A DNA stretch of 22,927 nt from NCBI GenBank assembly GCA_003427395.1, contig BFEA01000421.1, forward strand, positions 471,557 to 494,483, given 5' to 3'. Position numbers and translations under genes: made by a program. The notes below the pieces were generated by a model, which saw only the letters and a list, made by a program, of their open reading frames with translations, ran no database searches and was not told where the DNA came from. Positions 8,981 through 18,798 of the stretch are shown piece by piece (within the stretch, counting starts at the first letter, position 1; each line of letters opens with the position of its first letter). Source of the DNA: Chara braunii (Eukaryota; Streptophyta; Charophyceae; Charales; Characeae).

Positions 8981-9414
8981 CCGTCTCGGCAACAGCCAAG
9001 ATTGGATTTTTTTAAATCCATCCCCTGTCTGTTACCTGCGGTGGATAGACTGGCCTTGGGGGGCGATTGGAATACCACCCTTGTGCCAGGTATGGATTCA
9101 CCCAGGGTCGCCCCTTTGTCCTCGGACGCCATCCTACTTTCCACTGTTGTTGCAGAGCAACGATTGGTTGACGCATTCAGGCAATTGCATCCATGCCTTA
9201 GAACCTACACTTATTTTGCCTTTGCGACTGGCCACCAGCAATACCTCCCTCGTAGTAGAATAGATATGTTCTTTCTGTCAGAATTGCTTCAACCCTTGTT
9301 AGCCAAATGTGCAGTAGTCTCGTTCGGAGGATCGGACCACCTACCTCTCCTGTTGGAGTGCTACCAGCACCCTGTTGTCAGAGAAGGTGTCGGCAGGAAT
9401 ACCCTTCCTTAATG
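8981..9414 (+). pseudogene. LINE ORF2 part 2: C-terminal half of APE-type endonuclease
   Basis: In the frame that continues NAYVP at 4843, the sequence reads RLDFFKSIP, then GGDWNTTL (the conserved GD[FW]N motif, about 9059-9070), SRIDMFF (about 9250-9270) and SDHLPLLLE (about 9335-9360). These carry the metal-binding and catalytic Asp, Asn and His of the family. The frame closes at 9412-9414. Another frame then continues (FLNGFWTLN), followed by a third (MTQYMLNFWSDWV). This shows at least three frameshifts in 9400-9530. Confidence 0.85.
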
Positions 9415-9504
9415 GGTTTTGGACTCTGAATATATGACCCAATACATGCTAAATTTTTGGTCTGATTGGGTTCACTCTAGACCACTGTATCTGTCCTCAA
9501 CTGC

Positions 9505-9852
9505 GTGGCTTTTGGGGGGTTGAGATCGGTTAAAAGCATGGGTCTTTTGTTTAAAAAAATCTTGACGGCAGACCGCATATCCGCTCTCACAGATTTGAAT
9601 AATCAAATAGCCCAATTAACTTCGACTCCCGCCTTGGATGAAACTACGCTGATGACTCGTCTTGACTCTATACGACAACGCTGGACCGTTGAGGTGCTCC
9701 CGGCACTTAGGACTGCAGCTAATAAAAATAAAGTGCAATGGATGACTAAAGGTGATAGAATGACTGCAGCCTTCTTTCGAGGGCACCGCCGCAAGTCAGC
9801 GCCGTCATTGATTAGAGTTATGGCACATCCTATGGACTCATGGCGCCAGTAG
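9505..9852 (+). pseudogene. LINE ORF2 part 3: linker between endonuclease and reverse transcriptase
   Basis: The frame is open to TAG 9850-9852. It encodes a helical linker ending NKVQWMTKGDRMTAAFFRGH and RKSAPSLIRV, typical of the segment before the RT of plant LINEs (the W...GD..T..F pattern). The first codon is GTG, so this is not a true start. It is a fragment of ORF2, and the coding register moves to the next frame near 9838-9848. Confidence 0.8.
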
Positions 9853-10985
9853 CAGAAAGCACAGCCGGAGTCATGCTTAACGTCTTCCTGTTCTACGAAG
9901 CGTTGCTGGCCTCACAGGCACAGTACACGGAGAATCAGCTGTTGGCAGACTTCCATCACTCAGTCTGGTCCAAAATTCAAGTTGTTCTCACACCCGAGCA
10001 TCTGCAGCTCTTAGACGAGGATGTTACCCTCGACGAGGTCTTGCGGGCATGCCGGGCCCAACCAAGACACAAAGCCCCTAATATGGATGGGTTGCCAGGA
10101 TACTTCTTCAGGAAATATGCGTTGCGGTTGGCCCCGCTACTGCTGAACATGTTCCAGTCTATTTGGAATGGGGCTGCTCCCCCGTTGGACATGGTAACAG
10201 GAATCATTTTGCTTTTGTATAAAAAGGGTGATGCAGCGGATGTGCGCAACTACAGACCAATTACACTGATGCCATCCTTGTACAATTTTTTTGCTAAAAT
10301 AATGGTCTTCCGCCTGCAGACGGTCCTGCCGGATATCATGCATCCGTCTCAGACGGGGTTCTTGACAAGGAGACAAATATTGCATAATGTGATGATGGCG
10401 GAAGAGATAGTGAAACTGGTGCTTTCAGGGGAAGGCCAGTATGCAATAGTGTTGTTGGATCTAGAGAAGGCTTATGATCGTGTAGGCTGGGAGTTTCTGC
10501 AAGCCACTCTCACAGCATTTGGGTTTGGGCCGAGATTCAAGGCAGGTGTGGCGGCTATTTGCAACAATAGTGTGTCACACTTGACCATCAATGGAACTCT
10601 CTCCCCACCGATTCAATTGATGAGGTCGGTTCGGCAAGGTTGCCCACTGACTCCTTATTTGTATATTTTGTACGTAGAAGTGTTACACACATTGATTAGA
10701 ACCAATGACAACATCCCGGGCTTGTTGCTACCGTCGGGACACCGCTTTAAATCAGAGGCCTTTGCTGATGACGCAATGGCGGCTATCCCGCCCACTGACG
10801 GGGCATTTCAAGCCCTGCAGGGCACGGTGGAACAGTTTTTCCATGTCTCGCAGGCTTCGGTCAATTGGGACAAATCGTCCGCGCTAATCCCGCCGGGAAT
10901 GCAACCGCCTCAACATTGGGGCATGAGACTTATTATGCCCAACCAACACGACCGCTTACTTGGACACACCATTTCTTTTACATAG
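9840..10985 (+). pseudogene. LINE ORF2 part 4: reverse transcriptase domain, core intact
   Basis: The RT copies element RNA into DNA at the nicked target. Numbering residues from 9840, the family motifs are KAPNMDGLPGYFF (78-90), NYRPITL (137-143), the motif A aspartate in DLEKAYDRVGWEFL (207-220), SVRQGCPLTPYLY (263-275), the catalytic FADD (308-311) and VNWDKS (341-346). All key acidic residues are present and there is no stop for 381 codons. The ATG at 9840 is incidental, since ORF2 normally runs through from the endonuclease. TAG at 10983-10985 ends the frame after LGHTISFT, but homologous sequence continues (LAPWVKQRGVSLMGRAAVIN) up to another TAG near 11121. Confidence 0.9.
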
Positions 10986-12825
10986 GACCTGATGTCCGAT
11001 TCCGCACGCGTTCTGACATCTGTTCATGAAGCATTGGCTCCTTGGGTCAAACAAAGGGGGGTGAGCTTGATGGGCAGAGCAGCCGTTATTAATAATTTCG
11101 TGCTTTCTACTATTTGGTACTAGCGGGCCCTTTTTCAGTTGACTTAGGCAGCTCGATCTGCACTACTGCACATCCTGGCGCATTACCTGTGGAAGGAGGA
11201 AGATAATGATACTGTTTTTTTTACTAAAGGAGGTCTGGATAATAGCTTTGTTGATGAGATGGGTGCCGTGGGCAATATTGGCTGGTCCGACTTGCCCATG
11301 GCGACAGTTGGCAGATTTCTTTTTTATGAGTGCCTGGAACTGGCGTGACAAAAGGTGTGTTTGGCAAGCAACCTTCATTTCTGCATACTTAAGAAAGAAA
11401 CTGCCAGATGGAGTATGGAAAGGTATATTGCAGGCATGGAACAACTGCATCCCGCACTTGCGGCCACCACGGTTGGTTATGGAATGCATTCTTACGCAGC
11501 CTCTTTTCGAAAATCCCCGGATCCTGGCAGAAAATGCCCTACCTTTTCCCTGTTTTGGACGGGGAGCGTTTGGAGACTTCTGGATGGCCAGGGGGGTGGG
11601 GACGGTGTTTGACATCTGGGACCCCTGCCTGGGGGACTGGAAAACAGCATTGCAGTTGTCACACACACTGTCTGGTCTCAGATATCAATCTCAGCATTTG
11701 GCAGCCTTGTGTGATGCAATGCCTCCCCAATGGGTTGACACGCTAGGGACAGGCGAAGTGCTGCACACGGACATGTGGTATAGAAAGTCAGAAGATGACA
11801 AACCTGATCACCTGTGGAAGGTTGAGAATATCCTGCAGTCGGGCCAAGTGCGGACATCGACTTGGAGACTGCTAGGACAGCAGCAATATTTGGGGCAACC
11901 GATGACTCTTGAAGAACAACAGACGCCTTTACCTCCGCTGTCACAACTCACTTCGGTGTGTGTATTGCAGTATCCGGAGTGCGTACGGCCTTTTGCGATC
12001 TCGGTCCCGACTTGCGAATTGTCACTGGACCCGAGAGATTGGGGCTGGATGCACCCACTCAAACCTATGGATCAGCTGTGCCTCTACGAATATTCCACGA
12101 AACTGGGGTATCAGTTGGCCCGGCCTGATGTGGACATTGGATGGAAGGTGGCCAGATGCTGGGTCGCTACGGGCTGGGTGACAGACACGGTGGAACGGCT
12201 AGCTTCTGCGTTGCCGCGCTTTTGGAAACTTCTGTTGGACTTATCGGTTATTAAACAAGCAAGTTTGTTATGGCTAGCTATGCACCAGGCGATACCGACG
12301 GCCGCCTGGTGTGCAAGAAGGACGACCGAAGCCTCCCCTTTATGTACTGTATGTTCAGGAACTATAATTGAAGATCTGCAACACATGTTCCTTCATTGTG
12401 ACTTGTCCAGAACGTTTTGGGAATGGTGGAGGGGTGACTCCCCCCCGATCCCCGACAGCGCTTTAAGATGGACATATGATTTTGTCCTATTGGGCAACGC
12501 GTTCCGTAGACAATCGTCTATTGGCCCACTGGGTTATGTAGAAGAAACGCTGAGAGGGGCGATCCTCTGGACGCTGTGGAATCTTTGGAACTCTGCAGTT
12601 AGAAGAAATGAACACCTCACCCCTCCAATGGTCAGAGCTGAGGTTATATTCAATATCAAACAAGCCATAGCCACGGATTGGACACATAAAGTGGTCAGCA
12701 AGGGATATAGAACCAAGTCAATGAACAAGTTTGGCACTCACTGGGGAAGGTTTTTGGGCTTGATGACCGTGGCTATAGGCACCACCGGGGTGCCACAACT
12801 GACATTTACATCCTTCTTCTTGTAG
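10986..12825 (+). pseudogene. LINE ORF2 part 5: post-RT region with zf-RVT zinc motif
   Basis: The first part (to about 11225) stays in the RT frame and is recognisable (GVSLMGRAAVINN, HYLWKEEDNDTVFFTK) but has two stops. The register then shifts to the frame open from ATG 11206 to TAG 12825. ALLMRWVPWAIL marks its start, and VWKGILQAW follows. The zf-RVT cysteine/histidine set CTVC...HMFLHC (C380, C383, H393, C398 from 11206) is followed by FWEWW. The GGLG-type segment normally between TK and ALL is missing, consistent with a small deletion at the shift. The same landmarks occur in the - strand LINE at 15.1-17.0 kb. No RNase H domain was recognised. Confidence 0.85.
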
Positions 12826-12914
12826 AGGTGTCCTGAGATAAGGTTAGGATGACTTTGCATACTACCCTGTCCCAGTACTTTACAGGGTTAGGGAATGCTG
12901 ATTTTTGGATTTTG

Positions 12915-12923
12915 ACTTACCTG
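12915..12923 (-). other. perfect splice-donor-like site (CAG|GTAAGT), weak exon candidate upstream
   Basis: On the - strand the sequence reads GCGCAACAG followed by GTAAGT, matching the eukaryotic donor consensus. The - strand frame just upstream (12921 back to about 13115) is open and Gly-rich (WGGGTISGGGRLTSGGG), ending AQAQQ at the donor. This could be an exon of a gene with long introns, but no protein family is recognised and chance occurrence is quite possible. Confidence 0.2.
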
Positions 12924-13630
12924 TTGCGCCTGGGCGACAATCCCACCACCACTAGTAAGCCTCCCACCCCCACTAATGGTGCCGCCACCCCAAGGACTTC
13001 TCACGCCTTTATCATATAATTCTCCAGATACTGCCGTAAGTAGTTTCAGAAGAACATAATGCACCGTAGTTCCCAGGATGACCCAGGGTCGAGCGTAGAA
13101 CACTCCCCGTACCACTCAAGGTTTGGGTGACCCCCCAGTACTGTTTTCTGGACTTGGAGAGCTACCTCTTTTACAAAATAAGCTACGGTGTGTCTTAAAA
13201 GACAAAGTACCCTGAAAATTTCCTGAAAGAATCAACCGCAACAGGAAAAGTCTCGGGAGCTTACCACATGTAACAACCCAAATAAACTTCGAAGTATATA
13301 TTGATTTCCCAAATACTACCGAACAATACCTAATTAGACTGCAGAAACAACTCTAAACTCCATCAACCACCACAAGCAATAAACGAAGACACGAACCACT
13401 CAACGGTCATTTACCTTAAACAAATGGTGAAGAAAAAAACAATTGGTTGCAGCCCGCTTCCGTCTGTTCACATATTGACAAACGGAGAAAAAAAACAGCA
13501 GCAGCAGCCGCTGATCCATAAACACACCACCCCTCAATCTGAACTCTTTTGAACACACAACGACATCATTAGAGTATCATCAGTAGCAGCAGCCGCACAT
13601 CATAACCACTAGGCTGCAGATACATGAGAG

Positions 13631-13741
13631 AGGAAGTAGTAGTAACAGCAGCCGTACAGCCTGCATCGAGTGATCGATGCCTTCGAGGAAGTAAGTAGTT
13701 ACAGCCTTACAGCCTACCTCGAGATTCGATCGATGCTTTCG
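13631..13741. repeat. imperfect 55-bp tandem duplication
   Basis: Units 13631-13685 and 13686-13741 both start AGGAAGTA and share ACAGC, TACAGCCT, TCGA and GATCGATGC before ending TTCG. There are several substitutions and one net base of length difference. Confidence 0.75.
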
Positions 13742-14621
13742 CCAACGCACTCGGTTTTTCGTGGCATCACGTCCGGTTTCGTGCACTAGAAACGATCCCC
13801 TGAATCTTCCGTTCCATTATTCATCGTACAGTTAACCTGGCGAGCACGCACAAAGTTTCTTGTTGCACACACTAACCCCACGATGATCAAATCTGATCAC
13901 TACCTTCCAAGTACTATCACACAGATTATAGGAACAAAGGTGATTCCAGAACACTGCCGCAGTCCGAGTCAAACAAATTAGAATAGCAAAAAGAGAGAAA
14001 AGATACTTCCCCATCATTCGCTCATTTAGAGGGCAGAAGACCATATGGAGGCACAATAGTCCTCGAGCGCTAACTGCCCCAGTCTAAAATATATCTCCCC
14101 CATTCTATACATGCTCCATATCCACGCTTCTCCAACTGCTACTCACCCAACTATCTCAAAGGATAAGATGAGAAAAATCCCCGAGATAACTATCGGTCAA
14201 ATCCCAGCAGATAAATCCATCAGTCATAGGTCTTCAGACTACACCAGAGAGAACCAGGTATTCTGACCCAACTAAACTACGACGGAATTAACACAAAACA
14301 TGAAATATAAGAACCTCTGGCTGCCTTGCACCGTAGATAGGGCGACCAAGCCTTGCTCTAGTCCTTGGACAATCCGAAGCGCTGCCACCGCAACCGTCCG
14401 CTCTCCCACTCCGTCTAGGTGCACCGCCTCGCCGTCCATGCTCTCTTCATGACCGAGGCGATCGAGATACCGTGTCTTGCGTGTCCAACGCCCGGTGTTA
14501 GGATATTAAAAAAGGAGCCCCCCCTTACGAGTATGAAGCACAGGACTGCCAGTATGCCATGGCGAAGAGTGCAAAGCACTCCCTCCCCACTCAAGGGCAA
14601 GGTTACGCCAGGGCACTGTCG

Positions 14622-14644
14622 CCATAGCTCTCACACAGCTATGG
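14622..14644. repeat. 8-bp perfect hairpin
   Basis: CCATAGCT (14622-14629) pairs with AGCTATGG (14637-14644) around 7 nt. With a bulge, flanking GGCAC/GTGCC-type pairing can extend it outward. No associated gene. Confidence 0.5.
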
Positions 14645-15092
14645 TGCCTGGCAAGGTAGGCGCCACGTGAAAGATCAGCATCACCACGACTCGACGTCAC
14701 AACCTACACAGCCGCCACCGGCGACCGGGCGCCGCCACCGCCGCTGTCGCCGCTACGTTAGCGCACGTTTCTTGCGGCCTCCTCCGACTGTTGATTTTCA
14801 AACGCTGCAGACTTGACGAGGCCGGGGACCGCACAATTCAACCCGGAATTATCCTGGCAGCCTCAGCCAGTTTAGCTTACGAGCCTTGCTCGCCAAAATT
14901 AAACCAAGAATTCAACCGCTTTACTGGAAACGAGGTCCAGCGTCCTCTGCTTAAGTTGCTATCCAAAAAAAAAGTAAATAAAAGTAGATAACATCGTGAA
15001 GCTCAGAAAAGAAAGTGCTATACCAACAGACTAGCACTCATTATTCTCTCTATTCCTCCAGGCACGTGTAACCATTGGCAACTATTCTTCTT

Positions 15093-16988
15093 TCAAAGGT
15101 ATACATCGTTCTTACACCCTAACGTTTCAGTTGTCTTGAACTCTCGGATGCTGAGGCTCATATCCTCCAAAAATAGACCATACCCAAAGAGGCCTAAAGC
15201 GGCCAATTGAACCCATATCCGTTGCCCTCTTCGGAAGCTTCCATTTCTCCTACCCCTCCTAGTCATGTAGCAACCACTGAGTATAGGATAGAGTCCCCTC
15301 AGACGAGATAGTAGAGAACGTAGCTCTTCTAGCCCATGTCTTGGAAAACCAAAGGAAACCTTTTGTTCTCTAGTCTGCACGAATCACTAGTCTAATGGCT
15401 TGTTTTATCTGGTTAGTTGAATGTTGCAGGGCCGTAGTTTCCCCACGAAATACTTTAGCATTTTGAGCGGACCAAATCGCTTCAAATATTATGCCCCGGC
15501 ATATCAATAACACGTACCCCACCCCGTTTGTAAAGTTTCCGTTCTTATGTAGTTTGACATGCAGAATAAAGTCCTCTCCCTAATCCTCCACAGGGTCAGA
15601 AAAACTCCTCCATTTCTCCTTCCACCATTCCCAAATTGCCTTCGAGTGTGGACAGTGAAGCCACAGGTGAGATGCGTTTTCCCGACCCCAATCACATCTG
15701 GCACAGGTCGTTGGGATATCCATGCCTTTTGAGTTCAGCCAGTTAGAGGTTGTGGTTATATGCAGGGATTGCAACCACTGAAGAGAGGCTTGTTTCTGTG
15801 AAGGGATTTGTTTTAGGGCCTTCCACAGTTTAAACAGGTCCTCTCTTTGAACCTCTTGATTCTGAATCTGTGCAAGCCTTCTCTCTGCTGTCACAATTGG
15901 TGACTTAACCACTCTCTGCTTTTGAACCCGAACCCCTACTATGGGTTTGTAATTGACTATTGGGATTTTCTGGTTGGGGGGGGTAGACGCCCTTTACCCA
16001 TAGCCCGCGGGCTCCACTGAGAGATTTTCTGTATTCTGTGAGATCAGACTGAATTCAGTCCTCCTGGGGCCCTGCTTTCCCCACACTCGAATCTCGTCGA
16101 ATTCGCAGGTGGTATCAATCACTGTTTCCTCCTCAAATTGCAGGTTCTTCGAATTGACTCCCCCACCCAGTCTCCATCTCGAAACCTTGGTTCCTGTTGG
16201 CAGCTCAGGGCCTTCCACTTTCAGGTACCGGTCTAGTATCAAGGGGTCCTTCAGCCACGAGCCTGGATTAAACTCCCTGTCTTTCTTTATCGCAGAAATT
16301 CAGTGCCATGGGACCGAGTCCTTCAGTATCTGATAATTTTGTACCACTCTATGAACTCTCGGGAGCTTTGCTCGAATACCTGCCACCGGCATCCAGTCGT
16401 CTGCCTGTATGTCCCAGATGTCCTTCAGTTGTATGATGCCGTGTTTTGTCCATGTTCTCCCAAAAGACCCTGTGGAACCGTCTGCTGATAACTCGGGACC
16501 CTTGATATTTGATTGACTCGTTCTCCCATAATATCTGATTAAGGATTTCCCTTTAGACCTGGGTTCGCCTATCTGCGATGGCATTACCTTTTTCCACGCC
16601 TGAAGAATATTACCCCAGAGCCTAGACTTTGGCTTTCTGTTACAATAAGACTTGATCAAGAAACATAGCCACACATGCAGCCCTTCCCTGAGGTCCCATT
16701 CTTGCTGGAAAATGTACTCTGCTAATACAACCCAGGCTTTACCTTCCGGACCAAACATGGCCAAAATTGGCCATTTCGCCAGCAAGGCCACGTTTTGGAA
16801 CAGAGGGTCTAGGAATACCTAACCCACCGTCGTCTCTTGAGCAGGCGATGGTCTCCCAGGCCGGCTTCGTTATATATCCCTCATCCTCAAGTGCCTGGGG
16901 CTTCCATACATACATATCTGCCTGCCGCTCTTTTAATTGTCCTATAGGCATCCTCACTTATCGAGTGAACAGTCATTGGGAACCATAG
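15093..16988 (-). mobile_element. second LINE, 5'-truncated, antisense orientation
   Basis: Only the C-terminal part of ORF2 is present, on the - strand. Upstream landmarks are HSISEDAYRTIKRAAGRYV (near 16,975-16,915), AWETIACSRDDGGLGI, then ALLAKWPILAMFG and ILQAWKKVMPSQ. The homologous segments of the + strand LINE (ALLMRWVPWAIL, ILQAWNN) align in order but are clearly diverged, so this is a different subfamily. LINE similarity stops near 16,985, with unrelated sequence beyond, as expected for 5' truncation during target-primed reverse transcription. The 3' boundary near 15,090 is approximate. Confidence 0.85.
15373..16957 (-). pseudogene. LINE ORF2 C-terminal remnant with zf-RVT motif
   Basis: From 16791 down to 15373 a single - strand frame is interrupted only by stops at 16300-16302 (TGA), 15994-15996 (TAA) and 15580-15582 (TAG), and it ends at TAG 15370-15372. 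Two frameshifts are needed upstream (around 16,900 and 16,810) to connect GGLGIP to NVALLAKWP. The zinc motif CARC...HLWLHC (about 15,705-15,650) is followed by IWEWW, then FEAIWSAQNAKVFRGE after the 15580 stop. With so few stops this copy is fairly young despite being non-functional. A further short frame (15093-15380) may be the extreme C-terminus. Confidence 0.8.
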
Positions 16989-17113
16989 GAATCATAGATC
17001 TTTTTTCTCTATTGACCATTTTTTTCTGTCTTTTTACAAAAGGGCCCAGTACCCAAGGCAGTACACCACGACCAACCAGGGCCAGCCAGGTTGTCCTGCC
17101 CCTCCCAGAGACA

Positions 17114-17284
17114 GGGGCGAGGTCCCACTGGCAAAGGGGATTGGATAAATATCCTGAATCTGGACGTGTTTCATGCAGACATACAGATAAGCAGTTCAAT
17201 CTCGACATTCCGCACCTTTCCACGATAAACACGTCCAGATTCAGATCTTCAATCCAATCCTCTTTGCTAGTGGGACCTCGCCCC
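17114..17284. repeat. foldback A: 58-bp inverted repeat, 55-nt loop
   Basis: Arm 17114-17171 and the complement of 17227-17284 agree at about 50 of 58 positions. There are two isolated mismatches in the outer half, an internal loop of about six mismatches, then 17 perfect pairs ending GGACGTGTTT. The outer stem GGGGCGAGGTCCCACT is related to the GGCAAGGTCCCACTTGCACG core of the other hairpins in this block. Transcribed RNA would form one long stem-loop of about 171 nt. It could be a MITE-like foldback or a small-RNA precursor. Confidence 0.85.
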
Positions 17285-17365
17285 AGGAGTCCTGCTGGAA
17301 CCGCGGCACACACTTGTCGCAATCGTAGACCGCAGATCGGATGTTAGAACAGACAGAACACTTGA

Positions 17366-17392
17366 TTTTTTTTTTTTTTTTTTTTTTTTTTT
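17366..17392. repeat. poly(T), 27 bases
   Basis: A pure T run followed by a G run. It could be the complement of a poly(A) tail of an antisense retroelement, although no element body was recognised next to it. Confidence 0.85.
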
Positions 17393-17702
17393 GGGGGAGG
17401 GGGAGAACACTTGATCTTACCCAAATGGCCGAGAAAGGTATTTCTTGCGTGTCATTCTTTCGGCGGAGCCACTTCGACCGGGCCCCAGTGTGGTTCGGGC
17501 GTGAACTGCCGTCTGTCCTTCTGTCGAGTTATCTCGCAGAACCCGTTTTTCAGGCGTGGCGGCGCCAGGCCGTTCGATCATGAATGCGCCATTTGGTCAA
17601 AACTCAATATTTCTAGCAACACGTGTCAGCTTAGCTGGCAGTTATTTCCCATCTTTTTCGTTTTCTTTACACTATATATTCTTCTCTCAAATCTTTGCAG
17701 CA
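17393..17702. other. no gene seen between hairpins
   Basis: Mixed sequence with short open frames only. A pyrimidine-rich run ending TTTGCAG at about 17,699 resembles a splice acceptor but has no supporting exon. Confidence 0.3.
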
Positions 17703-17703
17703 G

Positions 17704-17801
17704 GGGCAAGGTCCCACTTGCACGGATTAGGAGATTTCGACCGTTGATCTCGGCTATCTACGGCCTCTATCTCTTAATTCGTGCAAGTGGGACCTAGGCC
17801 C
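17704..17801. repeat. foldback B: ~46-bp stem, ~7-nt loop
   Basis: Arm 17704-17748 pairs with the complement of 17756-17801 with one gapped base and about eight mismatches. It includes a long perfect run AGGTCCCACTTGCACG and then near-perfect ATTAGGAGAT/ATTAAGAGAT. The very short loop makes this the cleanest hairpin of the window and close in size and shape to a pre-miRNA. The arm plus loop is repeated in inverse orientation at 18436-18494. Confidence 0.85.
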
Positions 17802-18272
17802 AGGGGTCCCCTGTATAGTCTTAGGAGTAGTGGCAGGTTCTGAAAAAGAAAGATATGGTTTGAAAAGGCCACCCGATGTCACTGGGGTGGTTAGTCCGAT
17901 GATAATACCTCACAAGGCCATCGCCCTTATAAACTTTTTACAAAAAAAAAAAAGAAAAAAAGAAAAAAGGGAAAAAAAAAAAGAAAAAAAAAAGAAGAAA
18001 AAAAGAAAGAAAGAAAGATATGTTCCACGAGAGAAAAATATGTGGCTGTCCCCCACCGAAGCAGTTGATATGTAGGGGTGGTGGTCTCATTGGAATGAAA
18101 GTGTAATGTTTCTCCAAGAAAAGAAAAAAAAAAAAAATCTTTCATCAGCCACAAAAAAAAAAGAAAAAAAAAAAAAAACTTTCATCATTTTTTTTTTTTT
18201 TTTTTTTTTTTTCTCAATTCACTTTCACTACCTACCTACCACTAGTCGTAAGGCTTGTACAGGGGACCCCTG
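17801..18272. repeat. 472-bp unit with inverted ends (CAGGGGTCCCCTG) and A/T homopolymer core
   Basis: The left end 17801-17838 and the complement of 18235-18272 both start CAGGGGTCCCCTGTA, then share TTA, AGTGG and GGT words, giving imperfect inverted termini of about 38 bp. Inside are A-rich tracts (17940-18018 including a GAAA run; 18119-18178) and a T tract (about 18187-18212), able to pair with each other. The whole unit is a candidate foldback element. No protein is encoded; the Lys-rich and Phe-rich frames are homopolymer artefacts. Confidence 0.65.
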
Positions 18273-18435
18273 CCAACATAGCTTTGTTGCCTTCCTCTAT
18301 CCATCAGAGGGGATGCATGTTGCCCCCCGCCCCAACCGTGGTGGTCACGGATGGCCCGTCTTTCAGACTCTTTCTGTTCTTCCTTTTTTTTCAGCGAAAA
18401 ATCCGGGCCCGGAGTCCCTCACATCTGGAACACAC

Positions 18436-18641
18436 GTAGATAGCCAATATCAACGGCCAGAATCTCGTAATCCGTGCAAGTGGGACCTTGCCCCCGGTGG
18501 GACCAACGAGGCACTTTGGCCACGCGGAAACTGGGTGGGGCCGTGAGGTGGTTGTCAAAACCCAAAGCGGTCCTTCGGGACATCCGGGGGCTACCGGTAG
18601 GTCCCACTTGCACGCATTAAGAGATACTGACCGTAGATAGC
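18436..18641. repeat. foldback D: inverted copies of the GGTCCCACTTGCACG repeat, 104-bp spacer
   Basis: The segment 18436-18494, read on the - strand, matches 17703-17761 at about 52 of 59 positions. The segment 18599-18641 on the + strand matches the complement of the right arm of foldback B. Together they form a divergent inverted repeat around a GC-rich spacer (18495-18598). A diverged piece of the core also appears at 18676-18695 (GCAAGTGAGACCTTGCCCC). Confidence 0.8.
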
Positions 18642-18798
18642 AGTGGTCACACTACTAGTAGGGCCGTCAGATTTTACGCAAGTGAGACCTTGCCCCGGGG
18701 CCGTGTCCCACTAGCGGGGGTTAAGTTTACGTACCCTATGTTTCGTATATTTTCCAACGTGGTCAGTGGTCACACTTCTAGTAGGGCCGTCAGATTTT
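18641..18798. repeat. 35-bp direct repeat pair
   Basis: 18641-18675 and 18764-18798 are the same 35-bp word with one mismatch (CAGTGGTCACACT, A/T, CTAGTAGGGCCGTCAG...). The 88 bp between them include a partial hairpin-family core. Confidence 0.85.

Larger units (their letters stand above)
8981..12825 (+). mobile_element. LINE (non-LTR retrotransposon), 3' half
   Basis: This is the continuation of the element begun at 1972. It holds the second half of the endonuclease, a linker, the reverse transcriptase and the C-terminal region with zf-RVT, ending at TAG 12825. The order is the normal ORF2 order. Several frameshifts and stops separate the pieces. No clear 3' tail or target-site duplication is seen after 12825, so the true 3' end lies somewhere in the following sequence. 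Confidence 0.9.
12826..15090. other. no gene recognised between the two LINEs
   Basis: Mixed-composition DNA with short open frames lacking family features. Noted inside it are a consensus-like splice donor on the - strand (12915-12923), a CAG-rich patch (13496-13512), a 55-bp tandem pair (13631-13741), a hairpin (14622-14644) and a CCG-rich patch (about 14711-14756). The 3' tail of the first LINE must end somewhere near the start of this stretch. Confidence 0.4.
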
